Shown here piece by piece: positions 9,463 through 19,493 of a DNA stretch of 64,000 nucleotides; within the stretch, counting starts at the first letter, position 1, and the number at the start of each line of letters is the position of its first letter. Both the position numbers and the translations under genes were made by a program. The notes below the pieces were generated by a model. The model worked only from the letters and a program-made list of their open reading frames with translations. It was not told the origin of the DNA and made no database searches. This DNA comes from Pseudomonas viridiflava (GTDB lineage Bacteria > Pseudomonadota > Gammaproteobacteria > Pseudomonadales > Pseudomonadaceae), in assembly GCF_900590755.1 (NCBI RefSeq), contig NZ_UUOC01000016.1, positions 1-64,000 of the forward strand. Direction: 5' to 3'.

Positions 9463-11337
9463 TCAACGCATGTCGCCACGCAACACCGCCACTTGCTCCC
9501 GCGCCTCGCTTGGGCCTGACGCATCGGCTGCCAGCGGTTGGCCAGCCACCACCGTCACCCGCGACCAGAAACGACGAAACAGTTTCTTGCCCGGATCGCG
9601 GCTGAAGAAGCTACCCCACAAGCCCTGCAACGCCAGCGGGATCACCGGCACCGAGGTCTGTTCGATGATCCGGGTCATGCCGCCCTTGAACTCGTCGATT
9701 TCGCCATCGCCGGTCAGTTTGCCTTCCGGGAAGATGCACACCAGTTCGCCTTCAGCCAGGTACTGGGCAATCTTCTTGAACGCCTGATCGTAGATCTGCA
9801 AATCCTCGCCGCGCCCGGCAATCGGGATGGTCCCGGCGGTGCGGAAGATGAAATTCAGCACGGGCAGGTTGTAGATCTTGTAATACATGACAAAGCGAAT
9901 CGGCCGCCGCACTGCCCCACCAATCAACAGCGCATCAACAAACGACACATGATTGCAGACCAGCAACGCCGCGCCTTCGTCCGGTATCAGGTCGAGGTTG
10001 CGATGCTCAACCCGATACATGGTGTGGCTGAGCAGCCAGATCAGGAAGCGCATGGTGAACTCAGGCACGACTTTGAAGATGTAGACGTTGACCGCGATGT
10101 TCATCAGCGAGATGACCAGGAACAGCTGCGGAATCGACAACTTCGCCACGCTGAGCAGCAAGATCGAGACAATCGCCGACACCACCATGAACAGCGCATT
10201 GAGAATATTGTTGGAGGCGATGACTCGGGAGCGCTCGCTTTCCAGGGTGCGGGACTGGATCAGCGCATACAGCGGCACAATATAGAAGCCGCCGAAAATG
10301 CCGATGCCGAGAATATCCAGCAGCACCCACCAGGCCTGGCTGAAACCCAGCACCGCAAGCCAATCGTTGGCCATGACGTTCTGCGGCATCTGCCCGGAAT
10401 GCCACCACAGCAGCAGACCGAAAACCGTCAGGCCCATGGAGCCAAAGGGCACCAGCCCAATCTCCACCTTGCGCCCGGACAAGCGCTCGCAGAGCATCGA
10501 ACCGGTGGCGATGCCGATGGAGAATACGGTGAGAATCAGGGTGACCACGGTTTCGTCGCCGTACAGCCACTCTTTGGCGTAGGACGGGATCTGCGTCAGG
10601 TAAATCGCGCCGACGAACCAGAACCATGAGTTGCCGACAATCGAGCGGGATACTGCCGGAGTCTGACCGAGGCCCAGGCGCAAGGTGGCCCAGGTCTGAG
10701 TGAAAATATTCCATTCCAGCTTAAGCTGCGGCGTGACAGCAGCAGCGCGAGGGATGGCATGGCTGGCGACATAACCCAGACACGCCACCAGTACCATGAC
10801 CGCCGCCACGATCATCGAGTAATGCGCGGTGGACATCATCACCCCGGCGCTGATCGTGCCAGCGAGAATCGCCAGAAAGGTGCCCATTTCCACCAGGCCG
10901 TTGCCGCCCACCAGTTCGTCTTCGCGCAGATGCTGGGGCAGGATCGAATACTTCACCGGCCCGAACAACGCCGAGTGGGTGCCCATGGCGAACAGCGCCA
11001 GCAGCAGCAACCACAAATGGCCGAAGATAAACCCCGCCGCGCCGACCAGCATGATGCCGATCTCGCCCAGCTTGATCACACGAATCAAGGAGTCCTTGGC
11101 GTACTTCTCACCAAACTGCCCGGCCAATGCCGAGAACAGGAAAAACGGCAGGATGAACAACAACGCGCACAGATTGACCCAGATCGAGCGATCACCGTCG
11201 ATGCTCAACTTGTAGAGAATCGCCAGAATCAACGACTGCTTGAGCACATTGTCATTGAACGCCCCAAGGGCCTGGGTGATGAAAAACGGCAGAAAACGCC
11301 GCTTTCCAAGCAAATTGAACTGTGACTGCTGGCTCAT
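9463..11337 (-). CDS. MFS transporter fused to a 1-acyl-glycerol-3-phosphate acyltransferase domain (LplT/Aas-like)
   Basis: 624 residues from the ATG at 11337; the frame extends upstream but that part does not look coded. The first 400 or so residues are a polytopic major facilitator domain with about 12 hydrophobic segments. The last 200 form a PlsC-type acyltransferase, with the catalytic NHxxxxD motif as NHVSFVD and a later FPEG motif. The arrangement resembles E. coli LplT (lysophospholipid flippase) joined to the acyltransferase part of Aas, which recycle lysophospholipids at the inner membrane. No AMP-ligase domain follows, so it would need an acyl-CoA or acyl-ACP donor. It is on the opposite strand to the NRPS operon, and no iron-starvation box is visible upstream. 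A role in phospholipid repair is the best guess. Confidence 0.85.
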   Translation of the reverse strand: MSQQSQFNLLGKRRFLPFFITQALGAFNDNVLKQSLILAILYKLSIDGDRSIWVNLCALLFILPFFLFSALAGQFGEKYAKDSLIRVIKLGEIGIMLVGAAGFIFGHLWLLLLALFAMGTHSALFGPVKYSILPQHLREDELVGGNGLVEMGTFLAILAGTISAGVMMSTAHYSMIVAAVMVLVACLGYVASHAIPRAAAVTPQLKLEWNIFTQTWATLRLGLGQTPAVSRSIVGNSWFWFVGAIYLTQIPSYAKEWLYGDETVVTLILTVFSIGIATGSMLCERLSGRKVEIGLVPFGSMGLTVFGLLLWWHSGQMPQNVMANDWLAVLGFSQAWWVLLDILGIGIFGGFYIVPLYALIQSRTLESERSRVIASNNILNALFMVVSAIVSILLLSVAKLSIPQLFLVISLMNIAVNVYIFKVVPEFTMRFLIWLLSHTMYRVEHRNLDLIPDEGAALLVCNHVSFVDALLIGGAVRRPIRFVMYYKIYNLPVLNFIFRTAGTIPIAGRGEDLQIYDQAFKKIAQYLAEGELVCIFPEGKLTGDGEIDEFKGGMTRIIEQTSVPVIPLALQGLWGSFFSRDPGKKLFRRFWSRVTVVAGQPLAADASGPSEAREQVAVLRGDMR

Positions 11338-11423
11338 CGTCCGTGGGTCCTGAATGGCTTTGAAGTTCGCGTATATCCAATCCGCGGCACATTGAAGACG
11401 TTTGCCCTGCGAATGTCCAATGC

Positions 11424-12581
11424 CTAACGATTGCCCGCCGAGCACCTGCCTCCTGGGGCGCTGATGCAGGGCGAGACAAAAAGCTCACCCCGGTAAGCGC
11501 CGCGCACGGTTTTGCTCATGACAATCAACCACAGCACCGCGAGCACGACGACCAACGTAGCGCCAGTCACGTTGAAAAAGCCCAGCTTCAACACGGCACC
11601 CAGCTTCAAGGTGGTCAAGGCAAAAACACCCAGCGGAAAGGTGAAACCCCACCAGCCAAGGTTGAACGGTATTCCGTCACGCAAGTAGCGCAGGGTGATC
11701 AGCACCGCCAGCAGCAGCCACCACAAACCGAAGCCCCACAGGGTGATACCTGCGATCAGGCCTATCCCGGCAGCGACTTGACCAATGGTCGACATACCAT
11801 TGGCTGCGAATATCTCCTGAGCCTCGCCACCGAGCAACAACATGCCCAGCGCGGCCGTGCTGATCGGTCCCAGGGCCAACCAGCTCGAAGCGGCCATGTT
11901 TTCGTGGGGCAACTTGTGCAACGCCATGCGCAGCATAAGGATGGTCAGAATGCCAAAGGCGACCGGCACGGAAAACGCCCATAACACATAGCTGGTGATC
12001 ATGACCACGAACTGATCGTGCACATCCGGCAAGTGCGCAGCCAGTTGCCCGCCGCTGACCGCCGCCACTTCCGCTGCGACCACAGGCAACAACCAGACGG
12101 CGGTCATCTGGTCGATGCTGTGCTCTTGGCGGGTAAACATCATGAACGGGATCCATACGCCGCAAGCCAACGCCATGGCCACGTCCAGCCACCACAGCGC
12201 CTCGACAAACGGCACCAGCGCCTGGCCCCAACGCGCCACGCCAAACAACAGAAATCCATTGATGATGGTCGCCAACCCCATGGGGATAGTCCCGAAGAAC
12301 ATCGACACCGTTGAATGGCCGAACACCCGCCGCGCTTCATCGAAAAACAACAGCCAGCGTGCCGCATAAAGCAGGCTGAACAACACAAACAACCCGATAT
12401 TGAACAGCCACAAGGCTTCGCCCAGCGGAGCCAGGCCGGAATGCGCCATGGGCAACGCCAGAGCGAGAACCCCGGTGCCCATCGTGGCCGCGAACCAGTT
12501 CGGGGTGAATTGTCGAATCACCTCCCGGGGATGCTGCAACTGTGCAAACGGTTTGTGGGGCGCAAAAGTCGGGCTGTTCAT
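11424..12581 (-). CDS. TDT-family (TehA/SLAC1-like) membrane transporter
   Basis: 385 residues with about ten hydrophobic segments and almost no soluble domain. The N-terminal part (FTPNWFAATMGTGVLALAL, residues about 25-43) is the typical first helix of tellurite-resistance/dicarboxylate transporters, the family that includes TehA, fungal Mae1/Ssu1 and plant SLAC1. I chose the ATG at 12581, preceded by GGAGA at good spacing, over an upstream start at 12632. The substrate is not visible; dicarboxylates, sulfite or other small anions are possible. It is divergent from the hybrid kinase and lies 86 bases upstream of the MFS/acyltransferase gene on the same strand, so the two may be co-transcribed. 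No link to pyoverdine is evident. Confidence 0.85.
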   Translation of the reverse strand: MNSPTFAPHKPFAQLQHPREVIRQFTPNWFAATMGTGVLALALPMAHSGLAPLGEALWLFNIGLFVLFSLLYAARWLLFFDEARRVFGHSTVSMFFGTIPMGLATIINGFLLFGVARWGQALVPFVEALWWLDVAMALACGVWIPFMMFTRQEHSIDQMTAVWLLPVVAAEVAAVSGGQLAAHLPDVHDQFVVMITSYVLWAFSVPVAFGILTILMLRMALHKLPHENMAASSWLALGPISTAALGMLLLGGEAQEIFAANGMSTIGQVAAGIGLIAGITLWGFGLWWLLLAVLITLRYLRDGIPFNLGWWGFTFPLGVFALTTLKLGAVLKLGFFNVTGATLVVVLAVLWLIVMSKTVRGAYRGELFVSPCISAPGGRCSAGNR

Positions 12582-12804
12582 CGGTGCTCTCCAGTCCTCA
12601 CGTGAGGTGAGGCAATGGTAAGGCAGCGGCACATATCTGCTAAATGGGTAATTTATGTATAGGTCATCGATTTTGCAGATAAGCCATGTTCATCCACAAT
12701 AACGAACGCTGCTGCCGGCACGTACAGCGCCCATCACGACTAAAGTCGCTCCTCCAACCCGAGGCCTTCATGCGAGACTAGCGAGCTTGTTTCCGAGGCT
12801 TTGA

Positions 12805-15800
12805 ATGTCTATGTCGCTGTCCAGCGGGCTGATTGCGGCCGTCGCCCTGGCTTATATGGCCATCATGTTCGCCATCGCCTTTTACGGGGATCGGCGCAGC
12901 ACGTCGCTGCCCCCCCGGATCAGAGCCTGGGTGTATAGCCTGTCGCTGGCGGTCTACTGCACCAGTTGGACGTTTTTCGGCGCGGTGGGTCAGGCTGCCG
13001 AACAGTTGTGGTCGTTCCTGCCGATTTACCTCGGGCCTGTGGTGCTGATGCTGCTGGCGCCGTGGGTCTTGCAGAAGATGGTGCTGATCAGCAAGCAGGA
13101 AAACATAACCTCCATTGCTGACTTCATCGCCGCCCGCTACGGCAAGTCGCAATCCCTGGCGGTGGTGGTGGCGTTGATCTGTCTGGTGGGCGTTCTGCCT
13201 TACATCGCTTTGCAACTCAAAGGCATCGTGCTCGGGGTGAATATCCTGATCGGCGCGGTTGCCGACGCCACCGGCACCCGCGCACAGGACACCGCGCTGA
13301 TCGTGTCGCTGGTTCTGGCGCTGTTCACCATCGTTTTCGGCACCCGCAATCTGGACGTCACCGAGCACCACCGTGGCATGGTCATGGCGATTGCCTTTGA
13401 AGCGCTGGTCAAACTCTTTGCCTTCATGGCCGTGGGCGCGTTCGTGACCTATGGCCTGTATGACGGCTTCGACGATCTGTTCAATCAGGCCATGATTGCG
13501 CCGCGCCTTGAGGAGTACTGGAAGGAAACCATCAACTGGCCATCCATGGTGGTGCAGACCGGTGTGGCGATGATGGCGATTGTCTGCCTGCCCCGGCAGT
13601 TCCACGTCACTGTGGTGGAGAACATCGACCCTCAGGACCTGCGTCTGGCCAAATGGGTGTTCCCGGCTTATCTGGTGCTGGCCGCGTTGTTCGTGGTGCC
13701 CATCGCCCTGGCCGGGCAAATGCTGTTGCCCAGTTCGGTGCTGCCGGACTCGTTCGTGATCAGCCTGCCGCTGGCCACGACTCATCCTTCCCTGGCGTTG
13801 CTGGCGTTTATCGGCGGTGCTTCGGCGGCCACCGGCATGGTGATTGTTGCCAGTGTGGCGCTGTCGACCATGATTTCCAACGACATGCTGTTGCCGTGGC
13901 TGCTCAGCCGCAAGACCGCCGAACGGCCGTTCGAAGCCTTCCGCCACTGGATGCTGTCGGTGCGCCGGGTCAGCATCGTGGTGATCCTGCTGCTGGCCTA
14001 TGTCTGCTACCGGCTGCTGGGTTCGACTGCCAGTCTGGCGACCATTGGCCAGATTGCGTTTGCTGCCATCACCCAGCTTTCCCCCGCCATGTTCGGCGCT
14101 TTGTGGTGGAAACAGGCCAACCGCCGTGGGGTATTTGCCGGGCTGGGAGCAGGGATTTTCCTGTGGTTCTATACCCTGGTGCTGCCGATTTCCGCCGAGA
14201 GTCTGGGCTGGTCGCTGGGAAGCTTCCCCCTGCTGGCGTGGCTGCACGGTAACCCGTTGGGTCTGCCAATTACGCCACTGACTCAAGGGGTGGTGCTGTC
14301 CCTGGCCGGTAATTTCATCCTGTTCGGATGGGTGTCGGTGATTTCCAAGACCCGGGTCTCCGAACACTGGCAGGCCGGGCGCTTTATCGGCCAGGACGCC
14401 AGCGTCAATACCGGCAACCGTCCGTTGCTGGCGGTGCAGGTCGAGGATTTGCTGACCCTGTCGGCGCGCTTCGTTGGTGAGGAACGCGCCCGGCAAAGCT
14501 TCATCCGTTTCGCGTATCGCCAGGGCAAGGGTTTCAATCCCAACCAGAATGCCAACGGCGACTGGATCGCCCACACCGAGCGGCTGCTGGCAGGTGTGCT
14601 GGGGGCGTCCTCGACCCGCGCGGTGGTCAAGGCAGCTATCGAAGGCCGGGACATGCAGCTCGAAGACGTGGTGCGCATCGCCGACGAAGCCTCCGAAGTG
14701 CTGCAGTTCAACCGCGCCCTGCTGCAAGGCGCCATCGAGAACATCACCCAGGGCATCAGCGTGGTGGATCAGTCCCTGAAGCTGGTGGCCTGGAATCATC
14801 GCTATCTGGAGCTGTTCAACTATCCCGAAGGGCTTATCAGCATTGGCCGGCCCATCGCCGACATCATCCGCTACAACGCCGAACGCGGGCTGCTGGGGGC
14901 TGGCGAGGCGGAAGTCCACGTCGCACGCCGACTGCACTGGATGCGCCAGGGTCGCGCCCACACTTCAGAGCGCATGTTCCCCAACGGCCGGGTGATCGAG
15001 CTGATCGGCAACCCGATGCCCGGTGGCGGCTTCGTGATGAGTTTCACCGACATCACCGCGTTCCGCGACGCCGAGCATGCCCTCAAGGGCGCCAATGAAA
15101 GCCTTGAACAGCGGGTTGCAGAACGCACCCATGAATTGTCGCAGCTCAACGTCGCGCTGACCGAAGCCAAGGGCACGGCGGAAACTGCCAACCAGTCCAA
15201 GACGCGCTTTCTGGCGGCGGTCAGCCACGACCTGATGCAGCCGCTTAATGCCGCCCGGCTGTTCTCGGCGGCGCTGTCCCATCAGGACGACGGCATGTCC
15301 CCCGAGGCCCAGCAACTGGTGCAGCATCTGGACAGTTCGCTGCGCTCGGCGGAAGACCTGATCAGTGACCTGCTGGACATTTCCCGGCTGGAAAACGGCA
15401 AGATCACCCCGGATCGCCAGCCGTTCGCCCTCAATACGCTGTTCGATACCCTGGGCGCGGAGTTCAAGGCGCTGGCTCAGGAGCAGGGTCTGGACTTCCG
15501 GGTGCGTGGCACCGGGTTGCGGGTCGACAGCGATGCCAAGTTGTTGCGGCGCATTCTGCAAAACTTTCTGACTAACGCCTTTCGTTATGGCAAAGGCCCG
15601 ATTCTGCTGGGGGTTCGGCGGCGCGGCACTTATTTGAGCCTGGAAGTCTGGGACCGTGGGCCGGGCATTCCGGAGGACAAGCAGCGCGTGATTTTCGAGG
15701 AATTCAAACGCCTGGACAGCCACCAGACCCGCGCCGAAAAAGGGCTGGGCTTGGGCTTGGCGATTGCCGATGGCTTGTGTCGCGTGCTGGGTCATACCCT

Positions 15801-16284
15801 GCAAGTGCGCTCATGGCCGGGCAAAGGCAGTGTGTTCAGCGTTTGCGTGCCTTTGGCGCAACACCAGACGCCGCCGGACAGCCTCGTTCAGGAAACCCAA
15901 CGCACCGCGCTGACCGGCACCCAGGTGCTGTGTATCGATAACGAAGACAGCATTCTGATCGGCATGAACAGCCTGCTGACCCGCTGGGGTTGTCAGGTGT
16001 GGACGGCGCGTAATCGCGAGGAATGCCAGGCACTGCTGGATGAAGGTGTGCGCCCGCAACTGGCGCTGGTGGATTACCACCTGGACGACGGCGAAACCGG
16101 CACCGAACTCATGGCATGGCTGCGCACTCGGCTGGGCATGCCGATGCCAGGTGTGGTCATCAGCGCCGACGGACGCCCCGAATTGATCGCCCAGGTGCAT
16201 GCGGCGGGTCTGGATTTTCTGCCCAAGCCGGTCAAGCCAGCGGCCTTGCGGGCGTTGTTGAGTCGGCATGTAGTGTTGGGGTGA
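12805..16284 (+). CDS. Hybrid histidine kinase/response regulator with a sodium:solute symporter-like sensor domain
   Basis: 1159 residues. Residues 1 to about 500 form a polytopic domain like the sodium:solute symporter (SLC5/PutP) family. Then come a PAS-like region (about 625-740), a short coiled coil, a HisKA domain with phospho-acceptor His808 in AVSHDLMQPL, a HATPase domain (about 910-1020, DRGPGIP and GLGLGLA) and a C-terminal receiver with phospho-acceptor Asp1090 in LVDYHLDD. This is the CbrA/ErcS-like type in which a transporter-like module is coupled to a kinase; the added receiver separates it from CbrA. No response regulator gene is adjacent, so phosphate probably passes to a regulator elsewhere. 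It lies inside the pyoverdine region, but no PvdS box was found upstream. The signal is unknown; an amino or organic acid is plausible. Confidence 0.92.
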   Translation: MSMSLSSGLIAAVALAYMAIMFAIAFYGDRRSTSLPPRIRAWVYSLSLAVYCTSWTFFGAVGQAAEQLWSFLPIYLGPVVLMLLAPWVLQKMVLISKQENITSIADFIAARYGKSQSLAVVVALICLVGVLPYIALQLKGIVLGVNILIGAVADATGTRAQDTALIVSLVLALFTIVFGTRNLDVTEHHRGMVMAIAFEALVKLFAFMAVGAFVTYGLYDGFDDLFNQAMIAPRLEEYWKETINWPSMVVQTGVAMMAIVCLPRQFHVTVVENIDPQDLRLAKWVFPAYLVLAALFVVPIALAGQMLLPSSVLPDSFVISLPLATTHPSLALLAFIGGASAATGMVIVASVALSTMISNDMLLPWLLSRKTAERPFEAFRHWMLSVRRVSIVVILLLAYVCYRLLGSTASLATIGQIAFAAITQLSPAMFGALWWKQANRRGVFAGLGAGIFLWFYTLVLPISAESLGWSLGSFPLLAWLHGNPLGLPITPLTQGVVLSLAGNFILFGWVSVISKTRVSEHWQAGRFIGQDASVNTGNRPLLAVQVEDLLTLSARFVGEERARQSFIRFAYRQGKGFNPNQNANGDWIAHTERLLAGVLGASSTRAVVKAAIEGRDMQLEDVVRIADEASEVLQFNRALLQGAIENITQGISVVDQSLKLVAWNHRYLELFNYPEGLISIGRPIADIIRYNAERGLLGAGEAEVHVARRLHWMRQGRAHTSERMFPNGRVIELIGNPMPGGGFVMSFTDITAFRDAEHALKGANESLEQRVAERTHELSQLNVALTEAKGTAETANQSKTRFLAAVSHDLMQPLNAARLFSAALSHQDDGMSPEAQQLVQHLDSSLRSAEDLISDLLDISRLENGKITPDRQPFALNTLFDTLGAEFKALAQEQGLDFRVRGTGLRVDSDAKLLRRILQNFLTNAFRYGKGPILLGVRRRGTYLSLEVWDRGPGIPEDKQRVIFEEFKRLDSHQTRAEKGLGLGLAIADGLCRVLGHTLQVRSWPGKGSVFSVCVPLAQHQTPPDSLVQETQRTALTGTQVLCIDNEDSILIGMNSLLTRWGCQVWTARNREECQALLDEGVRPQLALVDYHLDDGETGTELMAWLRTRLGMPMPGVVISADGRPELIAQVHAAGLDFLPKPVKPAALRALLSRHVVLG

Positions 16285-16320
16285 GTTCTGATCTTGCACT
16301 GTTACAGCCCCCCATCGGTC

Positions 16321-16397
16321 TTGTAGGAGCTGCCGAAGGCTGCGAACGGCGGTTTGTCTGACGCACCGCTGTTCGCAGCCTTCGGCAGCTCCTACAG
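16321..16397. repeat. REP pair, GGAGCTGCCGAAGGCTGCGA family
   Basis: Nearly perfect inverted pair of about 30-base arms (TGTAGGAGCTGCCGAAGGCT and its reverse complement) around a 15-base centre. It sits in the 123-base gap between the convergent kinase gene and pvdH, where it could form a bidirectional transcript-end hairpin. Confidence 0.9.
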
Positions 16398-16407
16398 ACA
16401 GCGGCGT

Positions 16408-17820
16408 CTAAACCCTCCCCACCGCCGCGGCCAGCGCTCTGGCAAACCGGCGCGCCACTTCATCGATCTGCTCGGCGGTGATGATCAGCGGCGGCAGGAA
16501 GCGCACGACGCTGCCGTGGCGGCCGCCCAGTTCCAGGATCAGCCCGCGCTTGAGGCATTCGTTCTGCACCAGCGGCGCGAGTTTGCTGAAGGCCGGAGGA
16601 TGACCAAGACCATCGACAGCGCCGGCCGGGTCCACCAGCTCCACGCCGAGCATCAGCCCACGCCCGCGAATGTCCCCCAACTGCGGGAAGTCACGCTGCA
16701 ACACCCGCAAATGTTCGGTCAGGCGCGCGCCCATGGCCACGGCATGCGCAGCGATATCGTGCTGTTTGAGATACGCCATCACCGCAGAACCGGCAGCCAT
16801 GGCCATCTGATTGCCACGGAACGTCCCGGCGTGCGCACCCGGCAGCCACTTGTCCAGCCACTCGCGATAGACCACCACCGCCAATGGCAGGCTGCCGCCG
16901 ATGGCCTTGGACAACACCACCACATCTGGGACGATACCGGCGTGTTCAAAGGCGAACATCTTGCCGGTGCGAGCAAAGCCGCTCTGGATTTCGTCCACGA
17001 TCAGCGCCACCCCAGCCTTCTCGGTAATCCGCCGCACCCCGCGCAACCAGTCCAGGTCGGCCGGGATCACCCCGCCCTCGCCCTGCACCACTTCGACGAT
17101 CACCGCCGCTGGCAGTTGAACACCGGCTTCCGGGTCGTTGAGCAGGTTTTCCAGGTAACGCAGATTGACCTTGATGCCATCCGCGCCACCCAGGCCGAAC
17201 GGGCAACGGTAGTCGTAAGGGTACGGCAGAAATTGCACGCCGCTGTTGAGCAAAGCGGCCATGGGTTTCTTCGGCCCGAGGCTGCCCATCAGGCTCAGCG
17301 CGCCCATGCTCATGCCGTGGTAGCCGCCCTGAAACGACAACACGGTGCTGCGCCCGGTGGCGGTGCGCACCAGTTTCAAGGCGGCTTCCACCGCGTCGGT
17401 GCCGGTGGGCCCGCAGAACTGGATTTTCGCCTCACGGGCAAAGTCTTCGGGCAGCAGACCAAACAGGTCCTGCACGAACTGATCCTTGACCGGCGTGGTG
17501 AGGTCCAGGGTGTGCAGCGGCAGACCGTCATCCAGCACCTTGCGAATCGCGGCGATTACCACTGGATGGTTGTGCCCCAGCGCCAAAGTACCCGCCCCTG
17601 CCAGACAATCGATAAAGGTCCGGCCTTCGACGTCCTCGACATAGATCCCTTGGGCACGTTTGAGGGCCAGGGGGATCCGGCGCGGGTAGCTGCGGGCGTT
17701 GGATTCCTGTTGTTGCTGGCGCTCCAGCAATGGCGACGTTCCAAAGTGATACAGCGTTTCGTGCGGCTCGCTGCGCAACGGCGCCGATGAACTTTCATTG
17801 CGACTGATGGCGACTGACAT
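16408..17820 (-). CDS. pvdH: Diaminobutyrate--2-oxoglutarate aminotransferase PvdH
   Basis: 470 residues, a class III (omega) aminotransferase. The pattern GAGTLALGHNHP near residue 95 and the PLP-lysine region VVLSKAIGGSLPLA near 300 fit the diaminobutyrate aminotransferase branch. The enzyme makes L-2,4-diaminobutyrate from aspartate semialdehyde with glutamate as amino donor; this residue enters the pyoverdine chromophore through PvdL, whose last A domain here carries a diaminobutyrate code. A perfect PvdS-type promoter (TAAAT-N16-CGT at 17901-17924, minus strand) lies about 80 bases upstream of the ATG. This links the gene to pyoverdine regulation rather than to ectoine or general metabolism. 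The start is preceded by CGAGGG at workable spacing. Confidence 0.95.
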   Translation of the reverse strand: MSVAISRNESSSAPLRSEPHETLYHFGTSPLLERQQQQESNARSYPRRIPLALKRAQGIYVEDVEGRTFIDCLAGAGTLALGHNHPVVIAAIRKVLDDGLPLHTLDLTTPVKDQFVQDLFGLLPEDFAREAKIQFCGPTGTDAVEAALKLVRTATGRSTVLSFQGGYHGMSMGALSLMGSLGPKKPMAALLNSGVQFLPYPYDYRCPFGLGGADGIKVNLRYLENLLNDPEAGVQLPAAVIVEVVQGEGGVIPADLDWLRGVRRITEKAGVALIVDEIQSGFARTGKMFAFEHAGIVPDVVVLSKAIGGSLPLAVVVYREWLDKWLPGAHAGTFRGNQMAMAAGSAVMAYLKQHDIAAHAVAMGARLTEHLRVLQRDFPQLGDIRGRGLMLGVELVDPAGAVDGLGHPPAFSKLAPLVQNECLKRGLILELGGRHGSVVRFLPPLIITAEQIDEVARRFARALAAAVGRV

Positions 17821-17900
17821 CCTTCAAACCCTCGATAGCATACGGTGGAGGAAGCGGACATCTGCCGAGCCATCCAGCCGGGTAGATTCCTGTTAAGGAA

Positions 17901-17924
17901 ACGCACCAGCGCAGCGAGGATTTA
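17901..17924 (-). promoter_or_regulatory. PvdS-dependent iron-starvation promoter of pvdH
   Basis: On the minus strand TAAAT (17924-17920) and CGT (17903-17901) are separated by exactly 16 bases, the known iron-starvation (IS) box recognised by the PvdS sigma factor. It is oriented toward pvdH and about 80 bases before its ATG. Confidence 0.82.
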
Positions 17925-17945
17925 CTGAATGTGTCTGACCGTGCC

Positions 17946-19436
17946 TTACATCCAGCCCAACCATTTCCAGTAGGTGGCGCCGAAGACCAGCATCAGCAGG
18001 TAGCCGATCACGGTGACGGGAATGCCGACCCGGGCGAACTGCCGGGCGGTAAAGGTTTCCGTGCCAAGGCAGACCATGTTCTGCGGCGCATTGATGGGCA
18101 GGATAAAACCGTAGCTCACGGCAAAACCCAGCAGCATGGTCATGCCCAGCCGGTTGAAATCTCCGGGCAGGGTTTGCAGTACCGCGATAAGGATTGGCAG
18201 CATCGCCGAGGTCAAGGCGGTGGCGCTGGCGAAACCCAGGTGAATGAGGATCAGGAACCCGGCAAGGATCGCGAAAACGCCCAAAGCACCAACTTGATCC
18301 AGCCCGGTATGGCTGACCACCTGCACGCCCAGCCACTGCCCCGCCTGAGTGGTGAGCAGCGCCGTGCCCAGGCTGATGCCAACGCCGAACACGATCACCG
18401 TGCCCCAGGGAATTCGCGACTGCACGTCTTTCCAGGTCATCACGCCCCAGCGCGGCAACAGCAGCAGGACCAGCCCCGCATAGGTGGTTGAGGTAGTGTC
18501 GAAGCGGTGCAACTTGCCCTCTGTCGCCCACAACAGCAGCAGGCCGATGGACACCGCCATCAGGCGTTTCTGCGCGCCGCTCATGGGGCCCAGTTCAGCC
18601 AGCGATTGCGCCACCGCTTCCTTGCCGCCGGGGATGTTGTCGCTCTCCGGCGGCAGCAATTTGAGCACCAGCAGGATCAACACCCCGGACATGATGATCG
18701 CCCAGGGCGCACCGGCGATCAGCCAGTCGAGCCAGGACACCCGGGCGCCGAGCATCTTTTCCATGAAGCCCGCTGTGAGCAGGTTTTGCGCAGCGGCGGT
18801 CTGGATGCCGACGTTCCAGATACTGGTGCCCTGGGCGACGATGATCATGATCGCGGCGGCGACATTCGAGCGCTTATCCATGCCGAATGCAGCGATCACC
18901 CCCATCATGATCGGCACCACACAGGCACTGCGCGCGGTGGCACTGGGCACCACCAGGCTGAGCAAAATAGTGACCACGATGGCGCCGAGCATGATCCGCC
19001 GGGTGCTGGTGCCGATACGCGACAAGGTGACAAGGGCGATGCGCCGATCCAGCCCGGTGTGGGTCATGGCGGCAGCGATGAACAATGCGCCAGCGACGAG
19101 TGCCAGCGCCGAATTGGAAAAACCGGTCAAGGCCATGGTGATCGCGGCGGAAGAACCATAGATGACCGAGGGATCCTTGAGCGTCGGCGCAGTGCCGATC
19201 AGGAACGCCATCAGCGAGGTGATCATGATTGCACTGGCTTCGTAGGACACCGCTTCGGTAATCCACACCACCACGGCAAAGGCCAGAATCGCCAGCATGC
19301 GTTGTCCGGCAATGGGCAAATCCGCCGGGAATGGCAGCAACAGGACGCCTATCATCACGACAATCCCCACCAACAGCCCGATGGGCACCTTGACCTTGGC
19401 GGGCGGTTGTTCGGGGGTGGTCGAGGTGGTGTTCAT
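17946..19436 (-). CDS. DASS-family (SLC13) sodium-coupled anion transporter
   Basis: 496 residues from the ATG at 19436 (GGAGA just upstream). A longer frame to 19577 enters REP-derived sequence and is rejected. The protein has about 12-13 hydrophobic segments. The N-terminal block (residues about 40-60, MLAILAFAVVVWITEAVSYEA) is typical of divalent-anion:sodium symporters that carry C4-dicarboxylates, citrate or sulfate. It lies between pvdH and pvdL on the same strand, with 125 bases before pvdH, which has its own promoter. It may be a bystander or may bring in carbon for siderophore synthesis. A near-match to an FNR/Anr site lies 58 bases upstream of the start. Confidence 0.87.
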   Translation of the reverse strand: MNTTSTTPEQPPAKVKVPIGLLVGIVVMIGVLLLPFPADLPIAGQRMLAILAFAVVVWITEAVSYEASAIMITSLMAFLIGTAPTLKDPSVIYGSSAAITMALTGFSNSALALVAGALFIAAAMTHTGLDRRIALVTLSRIGTSTRRIMLGAIVVTILLSLVVPSATARSACVVPIMMGVIAAFGMDKRSNVAAAIMIIVAQGTSIWNVGIQTAAAQNLLTAGFMEKMLGARVSWLDWLIAGAPWAIIMSGVLILLVLKLLPPESDNIPGGKEAVAQSLAELGPMSGAQKRLMAVSIGLLLLWATEGKLHRFDTTSTTYAGLVLLLLPRWGVMTWKDVQSRIPWGTVIVFGVGISLGTALLTTQAGQWLGVQVVSHTGLDQVGALGVFAILAGFLILIHLGFASATALTSAMLPILIAVLQTLPGDFNRLGMTMLLGFAVSYGFILPINAPQNMVCLGTETFTARQFARVGIPVTVIGYLLMLVFGATYWKWLGWM

Positions 19437-19493
19437 TGGGTCTCCATGGCTCCAGCGTAGCGGACAGCATGGCGCAGATCGGCATGCTGGCTC

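Noticed and set aside
9538-10629. 363-residue frame antisense to the MFS/acyltransferase gene
   Set aside because: Rich in Gln, His, Arg and Asp with no motif; the opposite strand has clear membrane and NHxxxxD features.
12778-14961. 727-residue open frame antisense to the hybrid kinase
   Set aside because: Shadow frame of a G+C-rich gene; composition is His/Gln/Arg-rich without any recognisable domain, while the plus strand encodes a complete kinase.
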